From: Alphaproteobacteria bacterium
Lineage (GTDB): Bacteria > Pseudomonadota > Alphaproteobacteria > Paracaedibacterales > CAITNM01
Length of the DNA stretch: 64,000 nt
Assembly (NCBI GenBank): GCA_021298215.1
Contig: JAJTEE010000006.1
Span: 1 to 64,000, forward strand
Direction: 5' to 3'
The position numbers and the translations under genes were made by a program. The notes beneath the pieces were generated by a model. The model ran no database searches. It was given only the letters and a program-made list of their open reading frames with translations, and had not been told where the DNA came from. This document shows, piece by piece, positions 1 to 8,177 of this stretch (the stretch's first letter is position 1; the number at the start of each line of letters is the position of its first letter).

Positions 1-157
1 ATTATATTTTTTATTTTAAAAGAAATAAAAATCATATTTTTATTTTTTTATCAGAATAAATACTGATTTTTTACACAAAAATATGATCAATGTTCACTGT
101 TAATTATATGTTAAAATTATAATATTAAAATAAAAGAACCAAATAGAGTGATTTTTT

Positions 158-478
158 ATGTTTTTCCGTATCAAGAAGACTGTATTCATGATAGCTATCG
201 CACAAACAATTGCGTATTGCAACGGCGTTTATTCACTTTTAGATATTCATACATTGCGCTCAAATAAATTAAATCAAGATAGAAATTATCACGGCAAAAA
301 GATACTCAAGAAACGTCTCCTTGATAAATCACCCTTTTTAATAAATGGAGCAACTGAAATGGCTGCCCGCCTAGGCTGCGATAAAAACATGTGCCGAGCT
401 CAAAAAAAAATCACAGGAAACACAACCCAATATAATATCATTGTTTCTGCCTGCGAAATAAAAAGCAGAGAAAAATAA
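158..478 (+). CDS. small exported protein of unknown function
   Basis: I do not recognise this 106-residue protein. It begins with a basic N-terminus and a hydrophobic segment (about residues 8-26) that looks like a Sec signal peptide. The mature part is basic and contains three cysteines, two of them in a C-D-K-N-M-C arrangement near residues 74-79. About 150 very AT-rich bases lie upstream. It ends immediately before the convergent LolA-like gene on the other strand, with no terminator visible between them. Export is inferred from the N-terminus only; no enzymatic motif is visible. Confidence 0.5.
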   Translation: MFFRIKKTVFMIAIAQTIAYCNGVYSLLDIHTLRSNKLNQDRNYHGKKILKKRLLDKSPFLINGATEMAARLGCDKNMCRAQKKITGNTTQYNIIVSACEIKSREK

Positions 479-1066
479 CTATTCAGCACAAAAAATAGAT
501 GAATCTATAGAAATAGACATGTGTGTTTGAGATGGATCTAAACACACTTTTGTTATGGAGCCATCAGGATTTTGGATTTCCCAGCCCAACAATATCATCA
601 CTGGTAAAGGCTTGAAGAAAAGCGTTACAGGTATTTGACCAACAGGACTATCATACGTCAAAAAAAGCTCCCAACGTTCATCATTTTTTACAAAATTCTT
701 GATAGCAATTTTTTTATCATTAAAGTTAATCGACGACTTTAATAAGATGCCTGCAGGTGTGTCTGTTGCATCAAATTTCTGCGTTTCTTGTCCTTCCTGG
801 TAAACAAAAAGCATCCCATTTTTAGCAATCATTTTATCTTTGCCATAATTGATGCGTAATAATTCTTTTCGCCGATCCAACCAGATTTTCCCTTCAAAAT
901 GATTAGAGCGCCGACCATTAACAAAAATATCCATTTCCATATCAGCTTTGAGAGTTGTCATTGAACTTAAAAATTGCTCAATAATTTTTAGATTAGCTTC
1001 ATCAACGCCGCTTTCAGAAAAACCAGAACTCAACAATGTCATTAGAAAAATAAAAATGGGAATCAT
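479..1066 (-). CDS. lolA: LolA-like outer-membrane lipoprotein carrier protein
   Basis: A predicted periplasmic protein of 195 residues. LolA proteins ferry lipoproteins from the LolCDE exporter to the outer membrane. A signal peptide occupies about residues 1-17 and is followed by the LolA-type pattern: an N-terminal helix with F-L-S-S-M-T-T-L-K-A-D, then beta strands with F-x-G-K-I-W-L-D-R-R, and a C-terminal strand around I-Q-N-P-D-G. I chose the ATG at 1066 because the longer frame starts with TTG at 1120 and would bury the signal peptide behind about 18 extra residues. It lies next to trkA, 57 bases downstream. Divergent alphaproteobacterial LolA-like proteins are common, so the exact lipoprotein role is less sure than the fold. 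Confidence 0.75.
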   Translation of the reverse strand: MIPIFIFLMTLLSSGFSESGVDEANLKIIEQFLSSMTTLKADMEMDIFVNGRRSNHFEGKIWLDRRKELLRINYGKDKMIAKNGMLFVYQEGQETQKFDATDTPAGILLKSSINFNDKKIAIKNFVKNDERWELFLTYDSPVGQIPVTLFFKPLPVMILLGWEIQNPDGSITKVCLDPSQTHMSISIDSSIFCAE

Positions 1067-1122
1067 AATTTTCTCGGAAGTTTTACAGATAATAAGGACG
1101 GATGGAAAATAGCTTTTCAATT

Positions 1123-2460
1123 TTATGTACTGACTCTTTTTGAGTTACAATAAGTAAGTCTATCATTAGCACTAATATTCATTCTAGTTGGCAGAAAATG
1201 CAGATCTTCCCCACGCATTAGAACAACAACCATAATTTCAGACATAATTGTTACATCTTCAATATCAAGACCTATGATATGACTGGTTTCTTTTGCTCGC
1301 GCTTCTATCAAGACCACATTACCTTCAGCAATTGGATGAATGCTTTGCAAGTTTCCTTCTCGCACATGTTTCAAAATAGTTGATACCGTTAGTGCTTTTG
1401 GACTAATAACTGCATCAGCCCCCAAAGAAGTAACCATAGAAGCGTACTGCATATTATTCAAAAGCGCTAACGATCTTTTTGCTCCGTGCCTCTTACTAAT
1501 CAATGAAGCCAATATGTTAACTTTATCATCATTACTTACTGCAATAACGGTTTCGCAATTTTCTATATTTGCTTCTTGTAGTAAATCATAATCTAAAGCA
1601 TCTCCTTGTAAAATTTCCGTACGCTTTAAAAAGCGCGCTATTTGTTCACAACGTGCAGCGTCTTTCTCGATAATACGAGCATGAACATTTTTATAGTCTT
1701 TTTCTAGGCCTACAGCTAAATTCAAGCCAATATTTCCGCCACCTACTACTAAAATTTCTCGGCTCTCAGAAGTTGAGTATCCAAAAGCTTCCATCACACC
1801 ATTCAACTGCTCCTGCAACGTAATAACATAGACCTCATCATCAACTAAAAGATGATCTCGCGAGGACGGGAAAATTATCTGTTCATCTCGTTTAATCAGC
1901 ACAATAACTAAATCAAGATGAGGATACAAAGAATTGATATGCTTTATAGGCGTATTTATTATTCCTGAATGAGATAAACACCTCACACCTATAAGCTTCA
2001 GCGACTCATCAATTAGCGAAATAACATCAAACGCTCCAGGTACACGTAAATTTCTATTAATTGTTTGAGCAACCTCAACTTCAGGTGAAATAATCACATC
2101 TATTGTTAACTGCTGAGAGGCTAACATTTCTGACCAAGCTGATCGCAAATAATTTTGATGACGCACTCGTGCTATTTTCATCGGCACATCAAATAAACAT
2201 TTTGCAACTTCACAAGCAATCATGTTCACTTCGTCAGAGGAAGTAACAGCAATAATTAAATCTGCTTCTTTTGCTCCAGCTCGATCCAAAACATCAGGAT
2301 GAGAAGCAAATCCTAAGACAGGCTGGATGTCTAATTTATCTGAAATAAGCTCAAGAACCTGAGGAGAGTGGTCAACAACAGTAATATGATTTTGCTCTTG
2401 CACTAAATATCGCGCAATACTAAATCCTACCTGGCCAGCGCCAAGAATAATTGCTTTCAC
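1123..2460 (-). CDS. trkA: Trk potassium uptake system NAD-binding protein TrkA
   Basis: Peripheral cytoplasmic regulator of the TrkH/TrkG potassium channel; it binds NAD/NADH and gates K+ uptake. At 445 residues it has the full double-RCK architecture. The first nucleotide-binding fold has G7-A-G-Q-V-G12 and an acidic D30 at the end of strand 2. The second has G240-G-G-N-I-G245. Each fold is followed by a TrkA-C type domain (about 145-215 and 370-440). It is three bases downstream of ntrX, in the ntrY-ntrX-trkA order usual in alphaproteobacteria, where it forms one transcription unit. No TrkH gene is in the window. Confidence 0.95.
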   Translation of the reverse strand: MKAIILGAGQVGFSIARYLVQEQNHITVVDHSPQVLELISDKLDIQPVLGFASHPDVLDRAGAKEADLIIAVTSSDEVNMIACEVAKCLFDVPMKIARVRHQNYLRSAWSEMLASQQLTIDVIISPEVEVAQTINRNLRVPGAFDVISLIDESLKLIGVRCLSHSGIINTPIKHINSLYPHLDLVIVLIKRDEQIIFPSSRDHLLVDDEVYVITLQEQLNGVMEAFGYSTSESREILVVGGGNIGLNLAVGLEKDYKNVHARIIEKDAARCEQIARFLKRTEILQGDALDYDLLQEANIENCETVIAVSNDDKVNILASLISKRHGAKRSLALLNNMQYASMVTSLGADAVISPKALTVSTILKHVREGNLQSIHPIAEGNVVLIEARAKETSHIIGLDIEDVTIMSEIMVVVLMRGEDLHFLPTRMNISANDRLTYCNSKRVST

Positions 2461-2463
2461 TTT

Positions 2464-3855
2464 TTACCCTTCACGATAATCGCCAACCCCTAATGCACGT
2501 AATTTTCTATGTAATGCAGATCTCTCCATTCCTATAAATCGGGCTGTCTGAGAAATATTTCCATCAAATCTTTGAATTTGCGCTAATAAATATTTTCTTT
2601 CAAAAGTTTCTCTTGCTTCGCGCAATGGAAGAACAATAATATCAGCTGATTTTTGCTGCCAATTTCCACCAAGAGGGGTATCCTCTTGAATTTCCGGAGG
2701 AAGCATTTCAGCAGTTATAGGGCTAACGGGATCACCACCAGCCATTATTAACAACCACTCAATAACATTTTTAAGCTGCACAATATTTCCGGGCCAATTG
2801 TATGTCTGTAAAATTGTTTGCGCGGAATCATCAATTTTTCTTGGCATCGAACAACGACTTTTCGCTATAGATTCCATAAAATGAGCTATCAAAAACGGAA
2901 TATCACTCGCACGTTCTTTTAAAGAAGGAAGTCGGATATGATTAGCAGTAAAACGATAATACAGATCTTCCCTCAAATTACCATTCTGAACCAAATCATT
3001 TAAATTCTCAGAAGTGCTTGCAAAATATCGGATGTCAACCTTAATAAGATCCTTAGCACCTAACCTAAAAAATGTCCCATCTTGGAGTAATTTCACTATT
3101 TTACCTTGAATTGGTAAAGGTAAAAGTTGAATTTCTTCCAGATATAAGGTTCCTCCATGAGTTCTTTCAACAATACCAATTTTTCTTGGTTCGCTTTGAT
3201 TTTGCCCCTGAATTTCAGTTCCAAAAAGCTCTGCTTCAATAGCCGTAGGATGCACACTTCCGCAATTAAATAATGTAAAAGGAAGGTTTGCTCTTTTTGA
3301 AAGACGATGTATTTCTCGTGCTACTGTTTCTTTGCCCGTACCTGACTGACCTGTGATAAATGCTCTACTATTTCCCTGAGATATTTCATCGATAAGCTGA
3401 CGTATCTGCTCTATGGCCATACTTTTACCAATCAAGCCAGAAGTACCCGCACGCAAGCGCAACTCATCGTTTTCTCTTTTTAATGATGATGATTCTATCG
3501 CACGCTCAACAACCATTAACAAACGTTCTGTTTTAAAAGGCTTTTCAATAAAATCATAGGCACCCTTTTTAATAGCAGCTACAGCTGTCTCGATGGTGCT
3601 ATGTCCGCTAACCATGATTACAGGAACATAAGGATGATCACGCTTTATTATTTCTAAAATCTTCAAGCCGTCACGCTCTCCATCTCCCAGCCAAACATCA
3701 AGAACAACAAGGTTAGGTTGGCGCTTTTTTATTTCCTCTAATGCTTGAACTCCATCAGCAGCAATACGGCAGTTGTATCCTTCATCATTCAAAATTCCGC
3801 AAATGAGCTCACGAATATCTTTTTCGTCATCTACAATTAAAATATCAAATGCCAT
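2464..3855 (-). CDS. ntrX: NtrX-type response regulator, sigma-54 activator family, lacking the GAFTGA loop
   Basis: DNA-binding response regulator paired with NtrY, a system tied in alphaproteobacteria to nitrogen, redox and envelope responses. The receiver domain (1-120) has the acidic pair D9-D10, phospho-acceptor D53 and K105. An AAA+ domain follows with Walker A G169-Q-S-G-T-G-K175 and Walker B near 234-242 (G-G-T-L-Y-L-E-E). A Fis-type helix-turn-helix closes the protein (about 425-455). The stretch between E-L-F-G (209-212) and the Walker B region has no GAFTGA motif; T-E-I-Q-G-Q-N-Q is there instead. Sigma-54 contact is therefore doubtful, a feature known for this subfamily. The gene starts one base after the ntrY stop. 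Confidence 0.92.
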   Translation of the reverse strand: MAFDILIVDDEKDIRELICGILNDEGYNCRIAADGVQALEEIKKRQPNLVVLDVWLGDGERDGLKILEIIKRDHPYVPVIMVSGHSTIETAVAAIKKGAYDFIEKPFKTERLLMVVERAIESSSLKRENDELRLRAGTSGLIGKSMAIEQIRQLIDEISQGNSRAFITGQSGTGKETVAREIHRLSKRANLPFTLFNCGSVHPTAIEAELFGTEIQGQNQSEPRKIGIVERTHGGTLYLEEIQLLPLPIQGKIVKLLQDGTFFRLGAKDLIKVDIRYFASTSENLNDLVQNGNLREDLYYRFTANHIRLPSLKERASDIPFLIAHFMESIAKSRCSMPRKIDDSAQTILQTYNWPGNIVQLKNVIEWLLIMAGGDPVSPITAEMLPPEIQEDTPLGGNWQQKSADIIVLPLREARETFERKYLLAQIQRFDGNISQTARFIGMERSALHRKLRALGVGDYREG

Positions 3856-3856
3856 G

Positions 3857-5668
3857 TTATTCCTTCTTCGAATAAGAAAATTCTAAAACAACTTTTGCAC
3901 CGGTATGGTGCTCTCTATCTTTAAACTCTATAGTTCCATTGTGATCCATTGCGATTTTCGAAACAATGGCCAACCCTAAACCCGTACCTTTTTCTCGCGT
4001 TGTATAATAAGGCTCTATTAGACGATCACGATTCTCTTTTTCAAAACCTGGCCCATTATCTTCAATAATCATATAAAAATGTTTATCACTCAGCAACAAT
4101 TGAAGTAAAATGCTTGGTTTTGAAATTTTATTCTCTTCTACAGCATTAATAGCATTTTGCAAAAGATTTGTCAGCAACTGGTTAATTTGCTGACTATCAC
4201 AATCCCACAAAAAGTTTTTCGGACCAGAAAAATTAAAGGCAATGTGAGGATATGCTTGAATTTGTAAATCCAGAGCTTGTTTACACAAATCAACAAGATC
4301 TTCTTCTTGCGTTTTTGGATCAGGCATGCGAGCGAAGGATGAAAATTCATTTACTAAGTTGCCTATATGATTTACTTGGCGCACGATAGTATCGATGCAA
4401 TTTTGGAAAGTATCTTGATCTGTTTCAATTTGATTTAAGTATTTACGCTTCAATCGCTCGGCTGATAACTGTATTGGCGTGAGTGGATTTTTAATTTCAT
4501 GAGCAATTTTTCTTGCAACGTCCGCCCAAGCCGCTTTCCTTTGATTAAAAGCCAACTCCTCATTTTGTTTTTTCAAACGATGGGTCATATGGTTAAAGGC
4601 GGAAATTAGGTTATCAATTTCATTATTAAGAGGCTTATTCTCAATTCGAACAGTCAGATCACCGTGGCTAACTCTGTCCGCCGCCTCTATAAGCTTTGAA
4701 ATAGGTGAAAATAATGTATTGGCCAATGATAACCCAAGCCAAGCAGATGCTAAAATTAAAACCAAAACCAAGATTGCAAAAAAGGCAAGGAAAGTTAACT
4801 GGATATCGCCTTGTTGAATTTCGAGCATTGAGTATGTTGTTACCGCCCCCTTAGCTTTATCTAAAGCCTTTGTAACTTCTTCAGAAACCATTTTTCCTAT
4901 AAATAAATACGTATCACTCACTGGATCTAGCTGCAACAAAGCTCTAACCTTATCTTTTTGTGTGAATAAAACAATTTCCCCCTCTTTAGCTTTCGCCAAA
5001 TCCTGTAGAGAAATATTCTCAAAAGCTAAAGCAAACGTAAAATAAGATTTTGCAATAATATTAAGATGCCCATCAAGAACAAGAACCTCGTTCAATCCCC
5101 GCTGTTCTGAAAGCTGCGTTAGCGCATGATTGAATTCATCTGCGTCATGTATCAAGGCTGTTGCTACAGGACGCAATTGCATGACCATGCTCATACCATC
5201 AATACGTATTGTTTTTTGATTTTCCTTTATATAGTTCTCTGCAATTTCTGTTGCTGCGTTAATGGTAGTTTTAAATGGCTCGGTGAATAGTGATTTAATT
5301 GATGAATTAAAGAAAAAGGTTGAAAAAATTGAGATACCTACTGCAGGAAGCAAACAAGTGATCGCAAGCACCATAATTAAGTGAAAATGAAGTTTAGTCC
5401 CCCGAATTCCTCTTTTGCGATCAAGCCATAGCACAACGACCCGCTTGACTATAAATATGGCTATTAAAATCAAAAGAGCTAAATTGAGATAAAGATATGG
5501 CAAAATGGCAGTAGCTCTCAATACTCCAGATCCAAAATGCATTACGATTAAAGTCGCTACACAAGAACAAAGCGCCAATCCCATCACAATAAATTGCACA
5601 TTTTTTGTGATTTTAAGACCACTTAAATGGTGGATTACCCGTGCTGTAAAAGAAGAAGCTTCGTTCAT
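3857..5668 (-). CDS. ntrY: NtrY-type sensor histidine kinase
   Basis: Membrane-bound sensor kinase that phosphorylates NtrX. At 603 residues it is shorter than typical NtrY (700 or more). Membrane segments lie at about 26-46, 55-75, 98-120 and 290-315, with a periplasmic sensor region of about 170 residues between the last two. A HAMP domain (about 313-366) leads to the H box with H390 in A-H-E-I-K-N-P-L-T-P. The kinase domain has the N box (N-L-L-Q-N-A-I-N-A-V), D-N-G-P-G-F and G-T-G-L-G-L-A-I-V. No PAS domain is evident between HAMP and H box, which would account for the shorter length. It is the first gene of ntrY-ntrX-trkA, divergent from the carrier-like gene at 5761. Confidence 0.93.
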   Translation of the reverse strand: MNEASSFTARVIHHLSGLKITKNVQFIVMGLALCSCVATLIVMHFGSGVLRATAILPYLYLNLALLILIAIFIVKRVVVLWLDRKRGIRGTKLHFHLIMVLAITCLLPAVGISIFSTFFFNSSIKSLFTEPFKTTINAATEIAENYIKENQKTIRIDGMSMVMQLRPVATALIHDADEFNHALTQLSEQRGLNEVLVLDGHLNIIAKSYFTFALAFENISLQDLAKAKEGEIVLFTQKDKVRALLQLDPVSDTYLFIGKMVSEEVTKALDKAKGAVTTYSMLEIQQGDIQLTFLAFFAILVLVLILASAWLGLSLANTLFSPISKLIEAADRVSHGDLTVRIENKPLNNEIDNLISAFNHMTHRLKKQNEELAFNQRKAAWADVARKIAHEIKNPLTPIQLSAERLKRKYLNQIETDQDTFQNCIDTIVRQVNHIGNLVNEFSSFARMPDPKTQEEDLVDLCKQALDLQIQAYPHIAFNFSGPKNFLWDCDSQQINQLLTNLLQNAINAVEENKISKPSILLQLLLSDKHFYMIIEDNGPGFEKENRDRLIEPYYTTREKGTGLGLAIVSKIAMDHNGTIEFKDREHHTGAKVVLEFSYSKKE

Positions 5669-5692
5669 TATTTATTTTGTCTGTTTTGCGTG

Positions 5693-5721
5693 TTTACAGT
5701 AAAAATCAATTCTCGCATAAT
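5693..5721 (+). promoter_or_regulatory. candidate sigma-70 promoter for the carrier-like gene
   Basis: TTTACA (5693-5698) and CATAAT (5716-5721) are separated by 17 bases and lie about 40 bases upstream of the ATG at 5761. The boxes match the vegetative consensus at five of six positions each. This is a pattern match only. Confidence 0.5.
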
Positions 5722-5760
5722 TTAAAACTAGGCAAAAAATAATATCAATCAATATTTATC

Positions 5761-6654
5761 ATGATTAAAAAGTTTATACTATGCTTATTAGCATCTTGGC
5801 TAACACTTCTTCCTGCTGACGATGAGAAAATTGAGCCCACTTCAAGCAAACTTTACAGAAGCTTGGAAAAGGGAGCCAAACGTGCGGTAGTTGCCTTGCC
5901 TTTTGACTTAACAATAATTATCAAACAACTAACCGGAGCTCCCTACAAGAATATCCCTTCTATTTTTTTTAAAGCTGATACCCATTTATCAAAAATTCTA
6001 TCGACTCAATTTTTTGAAACATGCCTTAGATCAGAAGTGATTTATAATCTTTATCCTTGGGCAAAAACGCAAACAAACAAATACTTTCCCGACCTTTCAG
6101 CCAAATATTCGATTCTTCCAACACTTATTGCTACGGGAGCGATTTCATTAAGTGATGTTATTTGTGCCAACCCCTTTGAAAGAATGAAGGTCTGTTTTAC
6201 TAATAATTTAAAAATTCCCTTTTATGAAGAAGAAAGATTTAAACCCATAGAAATGCTTACTAATCATCGATGGCTTTTTAAGGGCGGCACGATAACTTTT
6301 CTGTCAAGCTTTGCTCATGTTGGGACATTTCTTTCCTTAAACCATTACCTTAAACAGTATCTTTTTGACAAAGATGGACCCCTTACTATTTATGAGTCTC
6401 TTATAATAGGCATGGCAATATCTCCAGTCCAAGCAACTCTCACATATCCTTTTTTAACCTTTCGTGCAAAATTACACGCCGAACAACTACTAACACTAGG
6501 CCAAAAGCAAAAAGAGATTTCTGCGACTCAATATTTTATTTCTCTTATTAAAAACGGATCCGCATCAACCTTGTTCTATGGGTGGAGATCTCGTATTGGG
6601 CGCGGCTTTATCTTGGTAGTTTTAGACTCTTATTTATTGAGTCAATCAAAATAA
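5761..6654 (+). CDS. exported mitochondrial-carrier-like (MCF/SLC25-type) protein
   Basis: The 297-residue protein starts with a Sec-type signal (about 1-19) and then shows a threefold repeat like that of mitochondrial carriers. Carrier-type prolines occur at P47, P138 and P230, spacings of 91 and 92 residues. Their motifs are P47-F-D, P138-F-E-R-M-K143 and P230-F-L-T-F-R-A-K237, matching P-x-[DE]-x-x-[KR] fully in repeat 2 and partly in repeats 1 and 3. Repeats 2 and 3 also have the downstream motif (L-F-K-G-G at 172-176; L-F-Y-G-W-R-S-R-I-G-R at 271-281). Total length fits the family, about 300. Such carriers exchange metabolites across mitochondrial inner membranes and are very rare in bacteria; Legionella LncP is a secreted example. 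The gene stands alone, divergent from ntrY. Substrate cannot be read from the sequence. Confidence 0.7.
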   Translation: MIKKFILCLLASWLTLLPADDEKIEPTSSKLYRSLEKGAKRAVVALPFDLTIIIKQLTGAPYKNIPSIFFKADTHLSKILSTQFFETCLRSEVIYNLYPWAKTQTNKYFPDLSAKYSILPTLIATGAISLSDVICANPFERMKVCFTNNLKIPFYEEERFKPIEMLTNHRWLFKGGTITFLSSFAHVGTFLSLNHYLKQYLFDKDGPLTIYESLIIGMAISPVQATLTYPFLTFRAKLHAEQLLTLGQKQKEISATQYFISLIKNGSASTLFYGWRSRIGRGFILVVLDSYLLSQSK

Positions 6655-6733
6655 ACACCCCCCAAAAATCATAATCTAGATTGTCTGCACAATCTTTGAT
6701 ACTTTATGAGAAAATTATTTTAAATTCACAAAA

Positions 6734-7585
6734 ATGCAAACTGACAAGTGTATATCTTTTTATTTAAAAAATGGAATGGTGAAAGGTCATTTCTGTCGAT
6801 TAACTCGGTCTATTACAAATGCCTTGGAAAATCATCAATACCCCAATAAAATCAAAGCTATACTTGCTGAAATGACCGCCATGTCTCAATGTTTCACTAT
6901 GGACATAAAAGGTGAATCGCAAGCTACCATGCAACTAATGGGCACAAGCCCAGTGAAGCTTGCCCTAACAAACTCACTTGATAGCCAATCATTTAGATGT
7001 TGTGCGACTTTTGATCAGAACTTCAACGTAGATATTAAAAATCTATCTCTACCAAAGATTTTCGGCCAAGGTGGAAAACTTGTTTTTACAGTGGATTTTG
7101 AAAAGCAACACTATCAAACAATCGTTGAACTCAACGCACACAGTCTTCAAGAGTGCTTCCAGCATTACTTCACTCAATCCCAACAAATTCAGACCATAGT
7201 TTTAATTTGCAGTGATGTAAAAAATAATGAAACAGAAAGCGCCGCCTTTTTGTTGCAAAGGATGCCAGCAGCTTCTAACTCTCAAGAGGAAGAAAATGAC
7301 GATTTGTGGCACGAAATATCCTGCTTTTCAGCAACAATAAAACCATATGAGTTACTGAGCACAGGGCCCGAAATGGAAAAATTATTAGATCTTGTTTTCA
7401 AAGATTTACAACCTGTTGTTTCACGTGAAACAAACTTGTCATTTCGTTGCACGTGTAGCAAAGAAAAAATTATGAATATACTTAAATCTTTTGAAGCAGC
7501 AGAAAATCAAGACGAGTCCACTGAAATCATTTGTGAATATTGTCACTCAAAATATGTTATAGACAAAAACGAAATAGACCCATAA
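6734..7585 (+). CDS. hslO: redox-regulated chaperone Hsp33
   Basis: Cytoplasmic holdase activated by oxidation, which protects unfolding proteins during oxidative stress. The 283-residue length is normal. The C-terminal zinc switch is intact: C239-T-C241 and C267-E-Y-C270, a CxC...CxxC pattern. The N-terminal domain carries the family block around A-E-M-T-A-M-S-Q-C. It is the first gene of an hslO-rsmG-parA-parB set, 31 bases before rsmG. A perfect 16-bp parS site lies inside the coding sequence at 7417-7432 and is translated as V-S-R-E-T. Confidence 0.93.
   Translation: MQTDKCISFYLKNGMVKGHFCRLTRSITNALENHQYPNKIKAILAEMTAMSQCFTMDIKGESQATMQLMGTSPVKLALTNSLDSQSFRCCATFDQNFNVDIKNLSLPKIFGQGGKLVFTVDFEKQHYQTIVELNAHSLQECFQHYFTQSQQIQTIVLICSDVKNNETESAAFLLQRMPAASNSQEEENDDLWHEISCFSATIKPYELLSTGPEMEKLLDLVFKDLQPVVSRETNLSFRCTCSKEKIMNILKSFEAAENQDESTEIICEYCHSKYVIDKNEIDP
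7417..7432. promoter_or_regulatory. parS centromere site 1, inside hslO
   Basis: The 16-base palindrome TGTTTCACGTGAAACA is an exact match to the chromosomal parS consensus bound by ParB. One further symmetric base pair on each side (T...A) extends the palindrome to 18. It lies about 1.5 kb upstream of parB. Confidence 0.95.
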
Positions 7586-7616
7586 AATTTAAAAATAAGA
7601 TTTATTTTCATTTTCA

Positions 7617-8177
7617 ATGCCCACAGATATTTTTGATACGTTTTCTTTCGAGCTAATTAAATGGAATAAATCTATAAATTTAATTCAAGAAAAAACAGAA
7701 AATACTCTCTACGAGCGTCACATAAAAAATTCCCTAGATCTGAAGCCGTTCATAAACTATGAGAGCGATGTTGTTTTAGATATAGGATCAGGCGCCGGAT
7801 TTCCCGGGATTATACTTTCCATTGATGGCGCAAAAAATGTACATCTCGTGGAACCTAACAAGAAACGGGTGACATTTTTAAATCACATCAAAAACTTATA
7901 TGATTTGCCTGTCACAATTCATGAATGCCGTTGGCAAGATCTTGACTTGTTAGAGTTCTCTATTATCACAAGTCGAGCTTTTGCATCACTAAAAGACACA
8001 TTAGAAATTATGGATTTTGTTTCACGTGAAACAAAACAACTAAAAGGCTTGTTTTTGAAAGGTGAAAAAATTCAGGAAGAAATTTCAGAAGCAAGAGAAA
8101 AGTGGTTATTTGAAGTAGAAATTTTTCCAAGTTCAGCCGGATGCGTTGCAAAAATAGAAAGGGTTCAAAAAAAATGA
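7617..8177 (+). CDS. rsmG: 16S rRNA (guanine-527-N7)-methyltransferase RsmG
   Basis: Methylates G527 of 16S rRNA using S-adenosylmethionine. The 186-residue protein has the N-terminal W-N-K-x-x-N-L motif and the SAM-binding L-D-I-G-S-G-A-G-F-P-G loop (about 55-66), then the E-P-N-K-K-R segment of the family. It is slightly shorter than typical RsmG (about 205-215). Its stop overlaps the parA start by four bases (ATGA), implying translational coupling. A second perfect parS is embedded at 8018-8033. The rsmG-parA-parB order is a hallmark of bacterial origin regions. Confidence 0.93.
   Translation: MPTDIFDTFSFELIKWNKSINLIQEKTENTLYERHIKNSLDLKPFINYESDVVLDIGSGAGFPGIILSIDGAKNVHLVEPNKKRVTFLNHIKNLYDLPVTIHECRWQDLDLLEFSIITSRAFASLKDTLEIMDFVSRETKQLKGLFLKGEKIQEEISEAREKWLFEVEIFPSSAGCVAKIERVQKK
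8018..8033. promoter_or_regulatory. parS centromere site 2, inside rsmG
   Basis: Second exact TGTTTCACGTGAAACA palindrome, 601 bases from the first and about 0.9 kb upstream of parB. Like the first, it is read in frame as V-S-R-E-T, so the host protein accommodates the site. Confidence 0.95.

Noticed and set aside
1..157. A promoter or repeat in the leading AT-rich segment
   Set aside because: Many AT-rich hexamers occur by chance here; none stands out, and there is no repeat.
6678..6695. A 7-bp hairpin (AGATTGT/ACAATCT) after the carrier-like gene
   Set aside because: AT-rich stem with no T run; too weak to call a terminator.
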